Shown: positions 10,617 to 23,350, numbered from the stretch's first letter. The stretch: DNA of 64,000 bases from Bretschneidera sinensis (GCA_023935145.1 CM043698.1:14058001-14122000), one strand, 5' to 3'. The notes: generated from the letters alone by a model not told the origin. Translations and numbers: made by a program.

Positions 10617-13289
10617 AATTTGAATGATCAATGAGTGGGATAAAATTTTATGTTTGGTTTTGTTATGTTAAATTATATAATTTAATTGAAATTTTATATC
10701 AAAATCCCCACAATCCAACGTACAAAAAACCTAGAGAGAGAGAGAGATTTAACAAAGAAAGAAGAGTGTGATAAACTTGATACAATTGTTTTCCTCAAAA
10801 TAAAATGATTTCTTTAGATATTTGAGGATGCCACAAAGGAGAAGAATAAAGCAACTATTGTAATGATTAATTCGGAGATTCGAGGAACATAGGGGCTTAC
10901 TATTAAAAAAGAGATCTCTCTTGTTTTCCCATTTTAATCTCGTTTATATTTATTTTGTAAAGTTAATTTTTTTTTTATTTTTGATGAATTATTAATTAAT
11001 ATACGATGTTTGGGGTTGAATTTTAACATTGGAATGTTAATTTTTTAATTCTTTTCAAAATAAAATCATTTTTATAACAAAAAAAAAACATAAATAAACT
11101 GAATTTATGTTTAAATCTTTCCCAAAATGTGAATACTAACATCATTTTCATAAAATGACCACATAGCTTCTTTGTAATCCATCAATCTTATTAAAGTTAC
11201 TTTCATAAAGTTAATCAACTTGCCTGTTCTGTTTTAGGGTTTTGTCCCTTTTTTAACCCTTTCCATAGTAATATTAATCCACTAGAAGGGTAGTCCTGTT
11301 TGGGCCACATATCATGTCATTTAACATAATCTATATGTGATTAAATACTTTTATAGTATCGTTTTAATAAAAAAGCAAAACTAAAAATTAGATTACAAGT
11401 TAAAAATTAATATTTTCAAAAGTGTTCTTATTTTCCAAGGTTTGTTTAGAGACGGAACATAAGCAAAACTCTTTTAAACGTAATTTTTTAGACGTTTCTT
11501 TCATTTGACGTATATCTTTTATTCCAGAGCTTACACTCACACACAGAACGCACACATTTTACGTCCTAGTTATTAGGGTGTACGCCTTATTGAAGGTTTT
11601 ATAAAACATTTAAAAAAAATTCAAGTATAAAACTCAAACCCATGAGTATGAATATAAACTTTAATCATATAGCTAGTAGTTCATGTTATAATGTTATTGT
11701 GCTTCATAAATATTTATTACATGGTATTTGGTTTTATAATAACTACAAATTATTTAATTAATCACTTACAAATTACAACAATATAAAAATAAAAAAATAT
11801 AATATATATTAATATTATTTATATACTTTAAAGTTAATAAAAGTATTAAAGTTTATTGAAAATAATTTATTTAAATTTAAATTTAAATTTTTATTTTTAT
11901 TTTTAAATCATTTATATTATTTTTAATTAAATACATATAATTATTTTATAAAAATTTTAAAATATCTCAAAAGGTAAAGCCTAGCCTCGTTACTGCAAAA
12001 TGTATCGCCAACGCCTTCACCGTCAAAAACACCAAATTAGTTGTGCTTCCCTCTCCTAATGGTCATTCAAAAGAAGCCCGCAATAAATAAATCTCTCAAA
12101 GAGTCTCGGTTTACTCGGCCATGTAGGCCAAGTTTGGCCCGCAACTCTGGTCCATAGTTGCACTCCCTATGCACCTTTATAGGCTTTTAAGCATTATTTA
12201 AAGTAACTTTCTAGCTGGATTATCCATGGAATTGATCGAGGAGTATATATAACCCTCCCTTGATAAGTACTAACCATAATATTGTAATATATTCTTTTTT
12301 TTTTTTTATTAAAATGAGGTTTATTAAAGATGTGATTCTTTATTCGATTTAATGAGAATTATTACATAATCAAAAAATTGTATTAGTAATTATAAAAAAA
12401 ATTAAATAATAATTATTTTAAAAAAAATAAATTTTGAAATACTAAAATTACTATTCAATTTTTTCGTAATTATGAATGAATTTTTTTAATTATGTGATAA
12501 CTCTCACAGAACCGAGTTCATAATAATACCACTTTTTTATGAATTCGTTAACCACGCAAGGTGAAGTAACTCTTTCCCGTTCATAGTGTGTCAACTAATT
12601 TTGTTTTATTCTTTTTATTTTTTTCTTTACTCATCCAAAAGGGAAAAAAAAATGTTTCTATATGTTGGATGTTTGGTGGTCGACAACCGAGTATAAGCAT
12701 TTAAATTAAGTTAATATGTATTGAAGATCGATTCTCTTTTATAAAGTGACGGTAATCAAAATCAAAATCAAAACATACATCATTCTTATTTAAAAATAAA
12801 ATATAACTTCAATAAATAAACAAAATTTAACCATTGAACTAGTCTTAGAGTCGCAAAAATAAATTTTTTTAGTGTCACAAAGATAGATTATTAAATCTAA
12901 TAATAGTTGGCAGACTAATATTAATACTCTTCTTTAGTACACTACATGAAAGAAAAAAAGTTTTCTGTGATTGGAAATTCTGTCATTCAAAATCTATCCA
13001 AAAAATTTAATCATAATTTTTTTTCACATGTAAAATAAATACGATCTATTGTAAAAAATTATAAAAAGTTTAACAATTAAAAATACTTTTTATTTGTTAA
13101 CTATTAAAGATTAAAAAATTTAAAAAAAACACTCAAATAAAAAAATTAATAAAAATTATTAAATAACCTGTAAATGATTTATAAAATTGATTGAACGCTA
13201 AAAATGTTATTTGACTTCCTTTAAGTCGGTTTAAAGCATGCATTTCAATCCAAAACGAGTGTCGGCATTATCGCGCAGTGAGCAGAGCA
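10617..13289. other. Spacer between duplication copies
   Basis: About 2.7 kb, mostly very AT-rich, with no intact gene found. The only coding-like stretch is 11974-12090 on the plus strand, an open frame of 38 codons with fairly even base use (VVLPSPNGHSKEARNK before the stop) that I cannot assign. The spacer does not visibly match the 4.2 kb left of copy A. Confidence 0.5.
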
Positions 13290-14803
13290 CCTTTTTTGTT
13301 TTTTAAGGCATTAGTAATGAAACAACTTAATAAGCCTACTTTATTGCCATGCTACCGAGACCCAATATTTCATGCATATGTATATTTCATATGATTGGGA
13401 TTTGGCCCATATTTGGCTGGCAGAAAGATTGATTAGTTTGATGAGGAAGAAGAAGAAAAGGTATATTGATTTTAATAATGCAAGGTCCTATCTAAGCTAG
13501 TAGATTAAATTTGGCACTTAAATTATGTAACAATAAAATATAAAAAAAAATGCAAATAAAGAAATGAAATCACAAATTAAGAATGAAATAACATGGTTTT
13601 ACAATATGTTTACTAATTACTATTTATTTTTTTATATTTAAATTAGTAAATTAAATAAATAATAATCTTTTTGCTTAGGTGTATTATAAAAGCGTCTTAC
13701 TTAAAAATAAGACAATTTGTTTATCTATACATTTTATGGTAAAACACACTTCCGATAATAAATTTATACTTTGTCGTGATAAAAATAAAAACACTGATGA
13801 TAAAAACAAAAACAAAAAACAAATTTACCACCAATGTTATATATTTTATTATTAAAAATATAAATTTTACCACCAAAAATTTATATTTAAAAAAAATACT
13901 GTTTTTCACAAGATAACGTAGCAATCACCATTTTGTCATCCACTTGCATCAATTGCTCAATCTAAGTTGTTGCCTTACTTTAACGTGACAACAAGATTTC
14001 ATAAACAGCAAATGACTACACAAAAGAAAACTATTTTTTACCCACATTTCATTAAGTTACTTTTTACTATTTATTTTGTGAAATTTATTTATAAATTTAA
14101 TTAATTTTGATAAAATATGTTTTTTATTTTGTGAAATTTATTTGTAAATTCAATTAATTTTGATAAAACATGTAATAAGCCAACTCAATTTCATAACGAA
14201 TGATCATTTCAAAATGAAAGTTTTAGTTTTTTTTATTGTTCTAAGTATAATAAATATAGAATTACAAATGAAATCCATAAAATTTATAAAATCATTTGAT
14301 TCAAACAGAAATCATTAATATTAGCTATTATTTAGACTCTCGTTTTTTTGGAGAACAAACATAAATTAATTACGCAATCGTAATTAAATCAATAATTTTA
14401 ACTTATTAAAAGTTTAAATACTACAATAAACTTGTGATCCACTTAAATATAAAACATTAACATGATAATGGAAAAACTTATGATCCGCTTAGATATTATA
14501 TATTAACATAATAATAGCTCTGAACCAACTCTGATAATACCAAAGATAGCGTGAAGTTTAATAGTATATAAACTACTGAAAGCCACTAGTCATAAATAAA
14601 TAAAATGAGTTTTAAACAATATATGTAGTAATAAATTTAAAAGTGCCCCTAGCAAAAAGATATATATATAAAAAAGAAATCTGAAAGTGTTTTACCCCAG
14701 GATCCAGATGGTTCTACAAATTTCTCCACCTGATATATTCCTTACATGTCACTATATTTCTTTTACTATGTACTCTCTTCAGCGTACATGCCATTACGTT
14801 GGC

Positions 14804-14810
14804 TATAAAT
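14804..14810 (+). promoter_or_regulatory. TATA box of GASA copy B
   Basis: TATAAAT within GGCTATAAATAGGA, about 126 bases before the ATG. The 5' leader is slightly longer than in copy A because of extra sequence near 14888 including repeated GCTA. Confidence 0.75.
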
Positions 14811-14935
14811 AGGACCATTCTCATTCTCTCATTACACTCAACACCAATTAAGGTATATTTATAAAATCGAAGCTTTTACTTGTTGCCTTGATCTTCTCTA
14901 GCTAGCTAGCTAATTGATCATCAGTCTTTTAAGCC

Positions 14936-15447
14936 ATGGCCATCTCTAAGGCTTTGATTGCTTCACTTCTCATATCTCTAGTTCTTCTCCACCTTGTTGA
15001 AGCTGACCATATGGTAAATTTTCAGTTTTTTAACCGCTAAGCCCCCACTTTTGCTTCATTTTGCTTAATTTTCTTGTTTATTACTTTACCCAAATGATAT
15101 AACATGCTGCTGGGTGTAGCAGGTGAGGTCAAATACTGCAGCGGATTCAGAGAAAATTGGTAAATAATAATTTCATCATCTTTACACGGAAAAATTGCAA
15201 GTGAATTAAGCTATCATGTATCTAATGGTATACTAGTGTAATTACTATGTACGTTTGATTGTCAGATTGTGGAAGCTCATGCACTGCCAGGTGCCGTTTA
15301 TCATCAAGGCCACGACTGTGCAAGAGGGCATGTGGGACTTGCTGTGCACGTTGCAACTGTGTCCCACCAGGCACTTCTGGTAACGAAGAGGTCTGCCCTT
15401 GCTACGCCGACATGACCACTCACGGTGGCAGACACAAGTGCCCTTGA
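14936..15447 (+). CDS. GASA/snakin family cysteine-rich peptide, copy B
   Basis: Secreted GASA/snakin peptide of 98 residues, the duplicate of the gene at 5522-6044. Exons 14936-15013, 15123-15159 and 15266-15447. The signal peptide is identical to copy A. The linker differs: exon 2 is 37 nt instead of 40, replacing NITPAD by NTAAD. The 12-cysteine domain is identical in protein sequence, with only silent change seen (for example GGG to GGA next to the first cysteine). It converges on the intact tubulin gene at 16804-20444. The promoters share the TATA region, but copy B has about 0.5 kb of extra AT-rich sequence further upstream, so expression could differ. Confidence 0.93.
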
Positions 15448-16803
15448 ACAAATATTGTTTCATAAATCAATCCTATATCTATCTCGAGGCTGCCTAGCTA
15501 CTTTTGGTAAATGAAGTGGATAAATAAATGAAATTTTACTACTGTAGACCTGTGGTACTGTTACTGTGTAAAAATATAAACGAAATCTCTCTCTCGCTCT
15601 ATATATATATATATGTCATGTTGGAGTTTTACCATATGTACACTTTTGTCTTTTATTCGTTCTTTTATCTTTTTCTCTTTTATTTCTTCTTCTTCTCAGT
15701 ACTCTCCCTTCTTTTTCCCAATTATGTTTCAATAAAGTTTGAATGGGGAATTACAAGAGGACCAAAATGGGGAATTATATTAGAAGCAAACGATACAAAG
15801 TTAAACACTTGGTTTGTGTAGTTGTTTTGGAAATTTAGGGATTAAATAATAAAGGTTATGTTTTATGACTTTATTTTCTTTCTTGTGGTTTTGTGCGGTA
15901 ACAGAAGAAAATAAAAATATTTAGTGGAAATTTTTATAAGAAGGATTCAAAAATAATAATTATATAATTTAAATAAAAAATTTATATTCTCGAGATATAA
16001 ATTACAGCTGTTTTTTATTTTAAAATAAAATTTTAATCTTTCACCTCATTTATTGCACGTGAATTTTTTATTATTGAAAATTAAGATCTAATCCTATTGT
16101 GGATTATTTGTTAACCAATTCAATGGGATTAATCCATTAAACCTATCAACAACCAGACATGAAATTGTAACTGAACTCTTTTAAACCAAACAAAGACCAA
16201 AGTAATACCATTTTAATCCATCATTAATCCTATCTAACTTCAGTACTATTTTAATTCCACTTAAAACTAATTTCAGTACTATTTTAATTCCACTTAAAAC
16301 TTGTCCACAAACGAGTTGTCAACACAACTTGATGAAAAATTGGGGCTAAACCTTCCCTTGAAAGCTTTACCCAGCTCAAGATCCTGACCAAAACAAGTTC
16401 TTTTCAACAGCTTTTAGGCACTGGACCTCCGGAAAGAAACAGAGCAATTAGGAAACAGCAGTGAAAAGTTTTAGTAACATCTAGGGGGCAATCGAGAGAA
16501 TATTCTAACTTTAACTGACTCCAGATGCATCCAACAAAAAAGCATTGAAATGCTTGAAACTGGATTAAATGCAAATATGCAACACAGTTTGGCCCCTTTT
16601 CTATGCCGGTTGAGTCAAGTTGACTGTTCTTTATTCCAATGCTTGAAAAGAACAACCAAAAATATCACCATACGAAACACAACTTGAAAACAACAATAAA
16701 ACACTGAAAGCCAACATAGTAATCAATAAGCAGATAAGAGGAAGCTGGTCCAATGAATCTTCAATCAAGTTCTTAGGCGATTTCCCCTACATCACATTAT
16801 TTC
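15448..16803. other. Convergent intergenic region of copy B
   Basis: Contains the presumed 3' UTRs of GASA copy B and tubulin. The part 15775-15960 is not found in copy A and stands where copy A has the GASA fragment, suggesting deletion with replacement. No gene seen. Confidence 0.5.
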
Positions 16804-19701
16804 TTAGTCCTCGTAACTTTCCTCAAGGCCCTCCTCATACTCACCCTCATCGTCAGCAGTTGCATCCTGGTATTGCTGGTACTCCGCTACCAAGTCATTC
16901 ATGTTGCTCTCTGCCTCCGTGAACTCCATCTCATCCATCCCTTCCCCAGTATACCAATGCAAAAAGGCCTTGCGACGGAACATGGCAGTGAATTGCTCAC
17001 TCACTCTCCTGAACATCTCCTGGATTGATGTAGAGTTGCCCACAAAAGTAGATGACATCTTGAGACCCTTTGGTGGAATATCGCACACACTGGATTTCAC
17101 ATTGTTAGGAATCCACTCCACAAAGTACGATGAATTCTTGTTCTGCACATTAATAATCTGTTCATCCACCTCTTTGGTGCTCATCTTTCCCCTAAACATG
17201 GCTGAGGCTGTCAGGTAGCGGCCATGGCGGGGGTCTGCAGCACACATCATGTTCTTGGCATCCCACATTTGCTGAGTCAGCTCTGGAACAGTGAGGGAGA
17301 TGTATTGTTGGGACCCACGGGAGGTGAGTGGTGCAAATCCCACCATGAAGAAATGAAGCCGTGGGAATGGGATCAGGTTCACAGCTAGCTTCCGTAGGTC
17401 AGAGTTTAGCTGGCCAGGAAACCTCAGGGAGCATGTTACACCACTCATAGTTGCAGAAATCAAGTGGTTCAGATCTCCAACTGCATATTAGAAGTACAAG
17501 AAGGCAAGCTTTAATACATTCTAGCTTTTCATGATTTTACCAAATACCAAAAATATTTTTACTACTCACAGCTTGGAGTACTGAGTTTTAAAGTCCGGAA
17601 GCAAATATCATAAAGTGCTTCATTGTCAAGGACCATGCATTCATCAGCATTCTCTACCAGTTGGTGCACAGAAAGGGTGGCATTGTACGGCTCCACAACG
17701 GTGTCAGAGACCTTTGGTGAAGGGAAAACGGAGAATGTAAGCATCATCCTGTCCGGGTATTCCTCTCTTATCTTTGATATCAAGAGAGTTCCCATGCCAG
17801 AACCTGTGCCACCTCCAAGCGAATGGCATACCTGGAAGCCTGGCCCAAAAGCAACAGCAACAAGTGATTCTTATCAGCATTTTTCTTTTGGGCGGGGGAT
17901 GGGGGGGACATATAGCTACAATAGCAAAAGTTCACAGGAAAACAATTTTCCTTAAACCCATCTCAGTATCAAAAGAAGTCGTTGAAGATGTGGACTATCT
18001 TCCTGTACTTATCATAAGTAATTGCAACTCGTCTACTTACAGAAAGAATAAAAATAGCACTACATCCTAAAGAACAATAAGCATTTTCTAATATTAGTAC
18101 CTTGCAAGCCAATGAGGCCTTGGCTCAATGGTTAAGGTTGAGGCCTTGGCTCCTAAAGGTCCCAGGTCGAGTGGTGTGTGCGTGTGTTTTACCAATAAAA
18201 AAAAATATTATTATCAACAAAATGCAGTTAAGGGACAATGGTAAGCACATTTTATATAGAAAACTACATTTGGTAGGCCTTGAATCCCATTTCAGCAAAA
18301 CGAGCTCAACCGCTATAACATTTCTAATGCCAGAATCACTATGGGACGGGGGAGGAAAAAAAACTGAAAGTCCCAAGTAGCCATAATCAAATATTCTACT
18401 GCACAACATTATAATGATCTTTTATCCACCTATTTGAGGCTTGCTACATTTTTTTTCTAATGCACCATCAATGGAGATTATTGTGTATAAATCAGTAAAT
18501 ACTGGCATCCATGCATCCAGAAAGGAATCATTTAATCAAAGTGATTAATAAACCTTTATCAGATGATTATTATGAATATTATTGCCCACTACTGCTTTAA
18601 TCAGATGCAAATCAAAGTGCTAGGGATGTGGCTTGAAATTGTATAGATCTTATAGTATAATAATAATTCACTTATAGAACGGATATCGGAGAAAACAAAG
18701 ATCTGATGCTCATGTCGATGTTATGAATACTTTTTCATATTTCATTACACTACGAGAATATACATGGTTATAAATAAACTAGATCTGTTATCTTATTTTT
18801 TATTTCTCATTCTCATGTACAGGTTGTTAATCCCTATTATGATAGTATTATGATCTGACTAAAACACAACAGTATACAGTTAGCATCCATGGTCTGCAGT
18901 ATTGGAGTCACATAGCTACAGCAATGACTTAAAAAAGGTTATTGAGAGTTGTAAGATCTACATTTTCTTTTGTGTCGATTTGGTGACATAAATAGATGTG
19001 GGTGCTGTGAAATCTTATGTTGTTTGGCAATCAAAATCATGATATAATAAAGGAGATGATCAATATATTTCTTTGTATATGATGCGTCACAAAAGGTAGA
19101 AAATAAGACTTTTGTCCTCAAATGTATCCAAGCTAGACAAAAATGGGCCTACTAATAAGTGTAACAGCTCAACCTTATCAAAATTCGATACTATTTAAAT
19201 TAGAAAATCCACAACCAACAAACCAAAAAGGATACGAGAACAAGACCACTGGAAGCCTGCAGCTGATTATAATATTTCAAATTTCAGATTCATGATTATG
19301 TTACAAAAAATCATGAAGATCCAAAATGTTATTGACCACACTTTTCAGGTACATAAATTTGATCCTTCTTTGTAAGGTTATAGCCCCATAAAATCATATA
19401 AGTCAACAGCGAAAAATAATAACAGAAGAGTAAACAATTGCAAAGAACAAATCAAATTGAGTTTCTGCTGATAAGGATCAGGAAAATCTGAGAACACAAA
19501 CAGAAAATTCCTCATAACAAATCAGATATTAACAGAGATCACTGAGTCTATCTGGAGTTCACAAGCATTTTGGTAATTCATGAAACCTATGCAAAAGCAT
19601 TCAAAATGGTAAATACTGCACATCTTAAAATCTCACAAACGAACCAGTAGATAATATTCGATTCTATTCCTCAGGAAACAGTTGCGTATTGCGACTTCAA
19701 A

Positions 19702-19746
<45 letters not shown>

Positions 19747-20444
19747 GAGAACAAAACCAGAATAAAGATTAGAAAAAACCAAGGAACAGGAACAGAAAAA
19801 GAAAAATCCGATAGTAACAGAGATCAATGGTTCTATATTGAATTAACAATCATTTTCAAAATTCATAAAAACTAAGCCAACAAAAATTCAATACGGTAAA
19901 AACTTCACATATTGAAATCTAACGAGCGATCCGGTAAATAAAATTCGATTCTATTTATTGCAAAACGGCGGCGTATTTTAACTTAGAACAAAGAACAAAA
20001 ATGTCAGATACGATAATGAGACCAAAATAAAATATAGAGGGGGATACCTTGCAAGCAATCGCAATTCTCGGTCTCCTTGCGGACAACATCAAGAACAGCA
20101 TCAATGAGCTCGGCTCCCTCAGTGTAATGACCTTTGGCCCAATTGTTGCCGGCACCGGACTGCCCGAAGACAAAGTTATCAGGCCTGAAGATCTGACCGT
20201 ATGGCCCGGATCTGATACTATCCATGGTGCCGGGCTCAAGATCCATGAGAACGGCCCGAGGAACGTACCTACCACCGGAGGCCTCGTTGTAGTACACATT
20301 AATCCGCTCCAGTTGGAGATCCGCCGACTCTCCCTTGTACCTCCCCGTGGGGTCCACACCGTGCTCGTCGCATATGACCTCCCAGAATTTGGAGCCGATC
20401 TGGTTCCCACACTGACCTCCTTGGATGTGCAGGATCTCTCTCAT
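16804..20444 (-). CDS. Beta-tubulin, complete
   Basis: Beta subunit of the tubulin dimer that polymerises into microtubules; binds GTP. Exons on the minus strand are 20048-20444 (397 nt), 17570-17839 (270 nt) and 16804-17480 (677 nt), giving 447 residues with the exact exon layout usual for plant beta-tubulins. It starts with the MREI tetrapeptide used in mRNA autoregulation. The tubulin signature GGGTGSG lies at about residues 140-146 in exon 2, and the acidic tail ends [10 protein letters not shown]. One unusual residue is TCSLRF where TCCLRF is common. Intron 1 (17840-20047) is long and carries a SINE-like repeat and a TA microsatellite. It is the parent of the exon-1-less duplicate at 8017-9052. 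The paralogue number cannot be assigned. Confidence 0.97.
18108..18220 (+). mobile_element. tRNA-derived SINE-like repeat in tubulin intron 1
   Basis: GGCTCAATGGTTAAGG resembles a pol III A box, and about 35 bases on GGTCCCAGGTCGAG resembles a B box. This is the layout of a tRNA-derived SINE head. An AT-rich tail with AATAAAAAAAAATATTATTA follows. It lies antisense to tubulin and is present, more decayed, at the matching place in copy A, so it predates the duplication. It is not a tRNA gene, since no cloverleaf can be formed from the flanks. The family is not identified. Confidence 0.5.
18557..19074. other. Intron segment present only in copy B
   Basis: About 520 bases between GATTAATAAACCTTT and GTATATGATGCGTCACAAAAG with no counterpart in copy A (joined there near 9755). 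No terminal repeats or coding potential seen. CTTT lies at both edges, which fits a microhomology deletion in copy A at least as well as an insertion in copy B. Confidence 0.6.
19706..19743. repeat. (GT)n(TA)n microsatellite in tubulin intron 1
   Basis: GTGTGTGT followed by about 14 TA units. Only a short ATATATATAA tract is found at the matching place in copy A (about 10371). Confidence 0.9.
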
Positions 20445-20924
20445 TGTGACTTATGAATTAAGAAATGGAAAGATCTTTTGGGCCTAGTTGATGTTGTGGC
20501 GGTGGAGGTGTTTGAAGTCTGGGTTTTGTTATTGGGGTTGTGCGGGAGCGAATATGAAGGGAAGGGGAGAGAGAGCGAGGGGTTAAGAAGGTAATAATGG
20601 AGAGTGGAAGAGGGTAATTGCCAACGATGGAGAGAGAAAGAGGGAACGGACACCAACTAACCGGTCAGGGTGCGCACGTTAAGACGGTGACCACCCCATA
20701 TAAGGATGTTTTTGGCTTTTATTTAGGAATGTCAGCTATTGGAGTTTTTAACTGTTTCCTTTTACAGCGAAGCCCTCCATCAGATCCAGATGTATTTTAG
20801 AGGGGTAGTTGGATCCCCTCGGATTCGGAATATTATGCCCAAACAGATCTGGATCTGCATCTGGGCAGCCATAGTAGGCCCAACTTACACGTCCAAATTG
20901 TTTTCACAACCTAATAGTTTTGTG
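20445..20924 (-). promoter_or_regulatory. Beta-tubulin 5' UTR and promoter region
   Basis: Minus-strand leader and promoter of the complete tubulin. The first 200 bases are pyrimidine-rich on the coding strand (CTCTCTCCATCG, TCTCCCCTTCCC), as is common for highly expressed plant genes. A weak TATA-like TTATAT lies near 20698 on the coding strand. Beyond about 20750 I see nothing recognisable before the inverted repeat. Confidence 0.5.
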
Positions 20925-21848
20925 GGAAAACTATGTTTTTTCCCCTAAGGTTTACCAAATATGCCAATTAACCCCTAAAGTTTTAATTTGCTCCAATTGA
21001 TCCTTCATATATTTGAATTGACTCAATCAAGCCTTCTGTTAAGTCTCGTCTAATTGTCCCGTTAAGTTTGCACATAAGTGGGGGTATTTCCGTAACATCT
21101 TTTCAAAATGGTCTTTTTTAACCTTCCTCTTTCACAAGTTCAACAGGGAGAGAAACAGAACCTCCACAGTCAACCAAAGTCCTCTATTGTCACAAAACCC
21201 ATGGCTCGGGTCAAGTAAGTGTAAACCAAATTTCTAACGTAACATATCATGATACAAATTTGAGATCTATAATCTCCAACATGAAAAAGAATCAAAAAGA
21301 ACATTCATGTTCAATCAAGTGACTGAAAAGGGAAAAAAAACCTATAGTCAAAGTAAAACGCATCATCTTTCAATCAATACTAGTGTTTACTTTGAAGATA
21401 CCAGTATCTTGAAAGTGCAAGGTTCCCATTATTTCAGAACCCAAGAACACAATCCCACAAACAACATTGAAAATGTCGCATCAAATCTATTTGCTCAATC
21501 ATTTTTTCTTTCTCTCAATTGCATAATATCTCTCTTTCTATTTGCTCATCAACCAAACACGTGCAAAATAATCAAAGTCTCATTTCAGTAATGAACCAAT
21601 CAAAGATCCAAACATCTAATTTTTTTTTCACACGAACCAAGTAAAGTACAAAACAAAATTCAGTTTTGGATAATATCGAACATACCAAACCAACAAAAGC
21701 TCAAAAATCTAATATTTGTCTTCATTTCGTTGATTTCGACTCAAAATCACAATTTTATGTCGTTGCACCCGATTTTCCCATCAACCAAACAAAAGATTAA
21801 ACAAGAATGAGAAAAGAGATTACATAAAATGGTACAAAAATATTTCAC

Positions 21849-22080
21849 CTCCAAAACTCTTCAACAATAGCAAAAGTAAAGATAGATCGCATTGAGCTAC
21901 CCCATGTTACTTGCTTCGATTTCGCATAAAGGGTTATCAAACCAGAAGGTCCATGAATGCTCAAGAGCGTGCGGCTGGTGCGTTACGATCGTTGATTTAT
22001 TCGATTCATCATCATCCATAATCTGTCATTCTTCAAGGACCTCGTCTTCCTCGTCGCCACGACCCTTAAAGTTTTTTTTT
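21849..22080 (-). pseudogene. Captured eIF4E exon 1 fragment
   Basis: Read on the minus strand, this shows the hallmark start of the cap-binding factor eIF4[18 protein letters not shown], then after a frameshift [16 protein letters not shown] and EEFW. It ends at a normal exon 1 donor (AG|GTGAAAT at 21849/21848). An acidic lead-in with DDDESNKST precedes it, but no good ATG or intact N-terminus is present. Presence of the donor and some following intron means DNA-level copying, not a reverse-transcribed message. Later exons are absent. Position inside the inverted-repeat element suggests gene-fragment capture (Pack-MULE style). It is not a functional gene. Confidence 0.85.
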
Positions 22081-22895
22081 ATGGCTGTTGAGCGGCTAGG
22101 TTTAATGGGTTTTATAAAATCCCAATTTGTTATTTTCCCCGTATTCTAGAGAGAGAATTGTGTAAAAATCAAATATGTATTTGGAGAGTTTTCATTGCTT
22201 TTGTAGGTGTTTAGGCAAAGCAAATAGGTGAGTCAAAGAATTTTGTACATGAGCCTCGTGCAATGGAGGAAGTAGAAGGAAGAAGAAACAGGAGGTGATA
22301 GTGGAGTGAAAGAGAGAGACAGAGGTTCTAACGACCCATCCCAGGTTGACCACCCCTGAGACGGTGTCATCACATTTTTAAAATCCAAGCACGACACTTA
22401 TATGCAACAATAAAATAAATAACACCAATAGAAAAATTTTACATAAATCCTCAACCCTCAATAGGGGAGTTACCACGATCTAATATTTAAACATTAACTA
22501 TAACGTAAAATGCATGAATATTTACAAATAAATTTTTCTTTTTATTTTCTCATTAGTCTGAGGATGATGACACGAACGTGGCTTACAGAAATAATTTCTT
22601 CTGACCCTCAACTCACCAAATTATTTGTTAAGCCTGCTACCTAAAAATCATTGTATAATGAGGAGTGAGCTTCACAAGCTCAGTGAATTAAATTTACTAA
22701 AAGTATTTCAAATTTCATAAACAGTCCTTTAATATTTAATCTTTTATTTTTCACATAACCTGATGACAACTTTCTACTATCATTACACATGACATAAGAT
22801 TCATTCTCTATCAATATCTTCTTCTCAATCATTGGTCCACCTTAAGACCATCAATTATCTCATAATTAACTTGTAATGAGGTTTACATCATAAAA

Positions 22896-23272
22896 TCCAT
22901 CATTTAGATGGTTCTTATCACCATAACTGTCTCTTTCTATGAGATTCAATCTTCTATAATTATATTCACGATAATACATTACACCTCAGCATTTCAATAA
23001 TATTATCATCATAACTGTCTCTTTCTGTGAGACCTCAATCATCTATAGTTATATTCACGATAATACATCTCACCTCAGCATTTCAATAATATTTTCATCG
23101 TAACTGTCTCTTTCTATGAGACTCAATCATCTATAATTATATTCATGATAATACATCACACCTCAGCATTTCAATAATATTTTCATCATAACTGTCTCTT
23201 TCTGTGAGACTTAATCATCTATAATTATATTCACGATAATACATCACACCTCAACATTTCAATAATGCAGCA
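22896..23272. repeat. 88-bp tandem repeats in left LTR
   Basis: About four units of 88-89 bp, with starts near 22896, 22984, 23073, 23161 and a partial at 23249. Each contains CCTCAGCATTTCAATAATAT, then AACTGTCTCTTTCT and CACGATAATACAT. The right LTR retains only the last unit and a partial one. Confidence 0.9.
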
Positions 23273-23350
23273 ATAATTAAAACAGATGCAAATGCATGAA
23301 TAATTATGATGGGAACGTCTTCCCACCTGTCGACAGGTTGTTATTATCTT

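Larger units (their letters stand above)
13290..19992. repeat. Segmental duplication, copy B (parental side)
   Basis: Aligns with 4205-10616 in the same orientation and holds GASA copy B, the SINE-like repeat and beta-tubulin exons 2-3 with most of intron 1. Beyond 19992 the sequence continues into tubulin exon 1, so this copy keeps the original junction. It also has a private 33-bp tandem duplication at about 16233-16300 (TTCAGTACTATTTTAATTCC repeated). Confidence 0.9.

Noticed and set aside
18108..18220. A true tRNA gene
   Set aside because: Only box-like motifs are present; no acceptor stem pairing or anticodon arm can be built.
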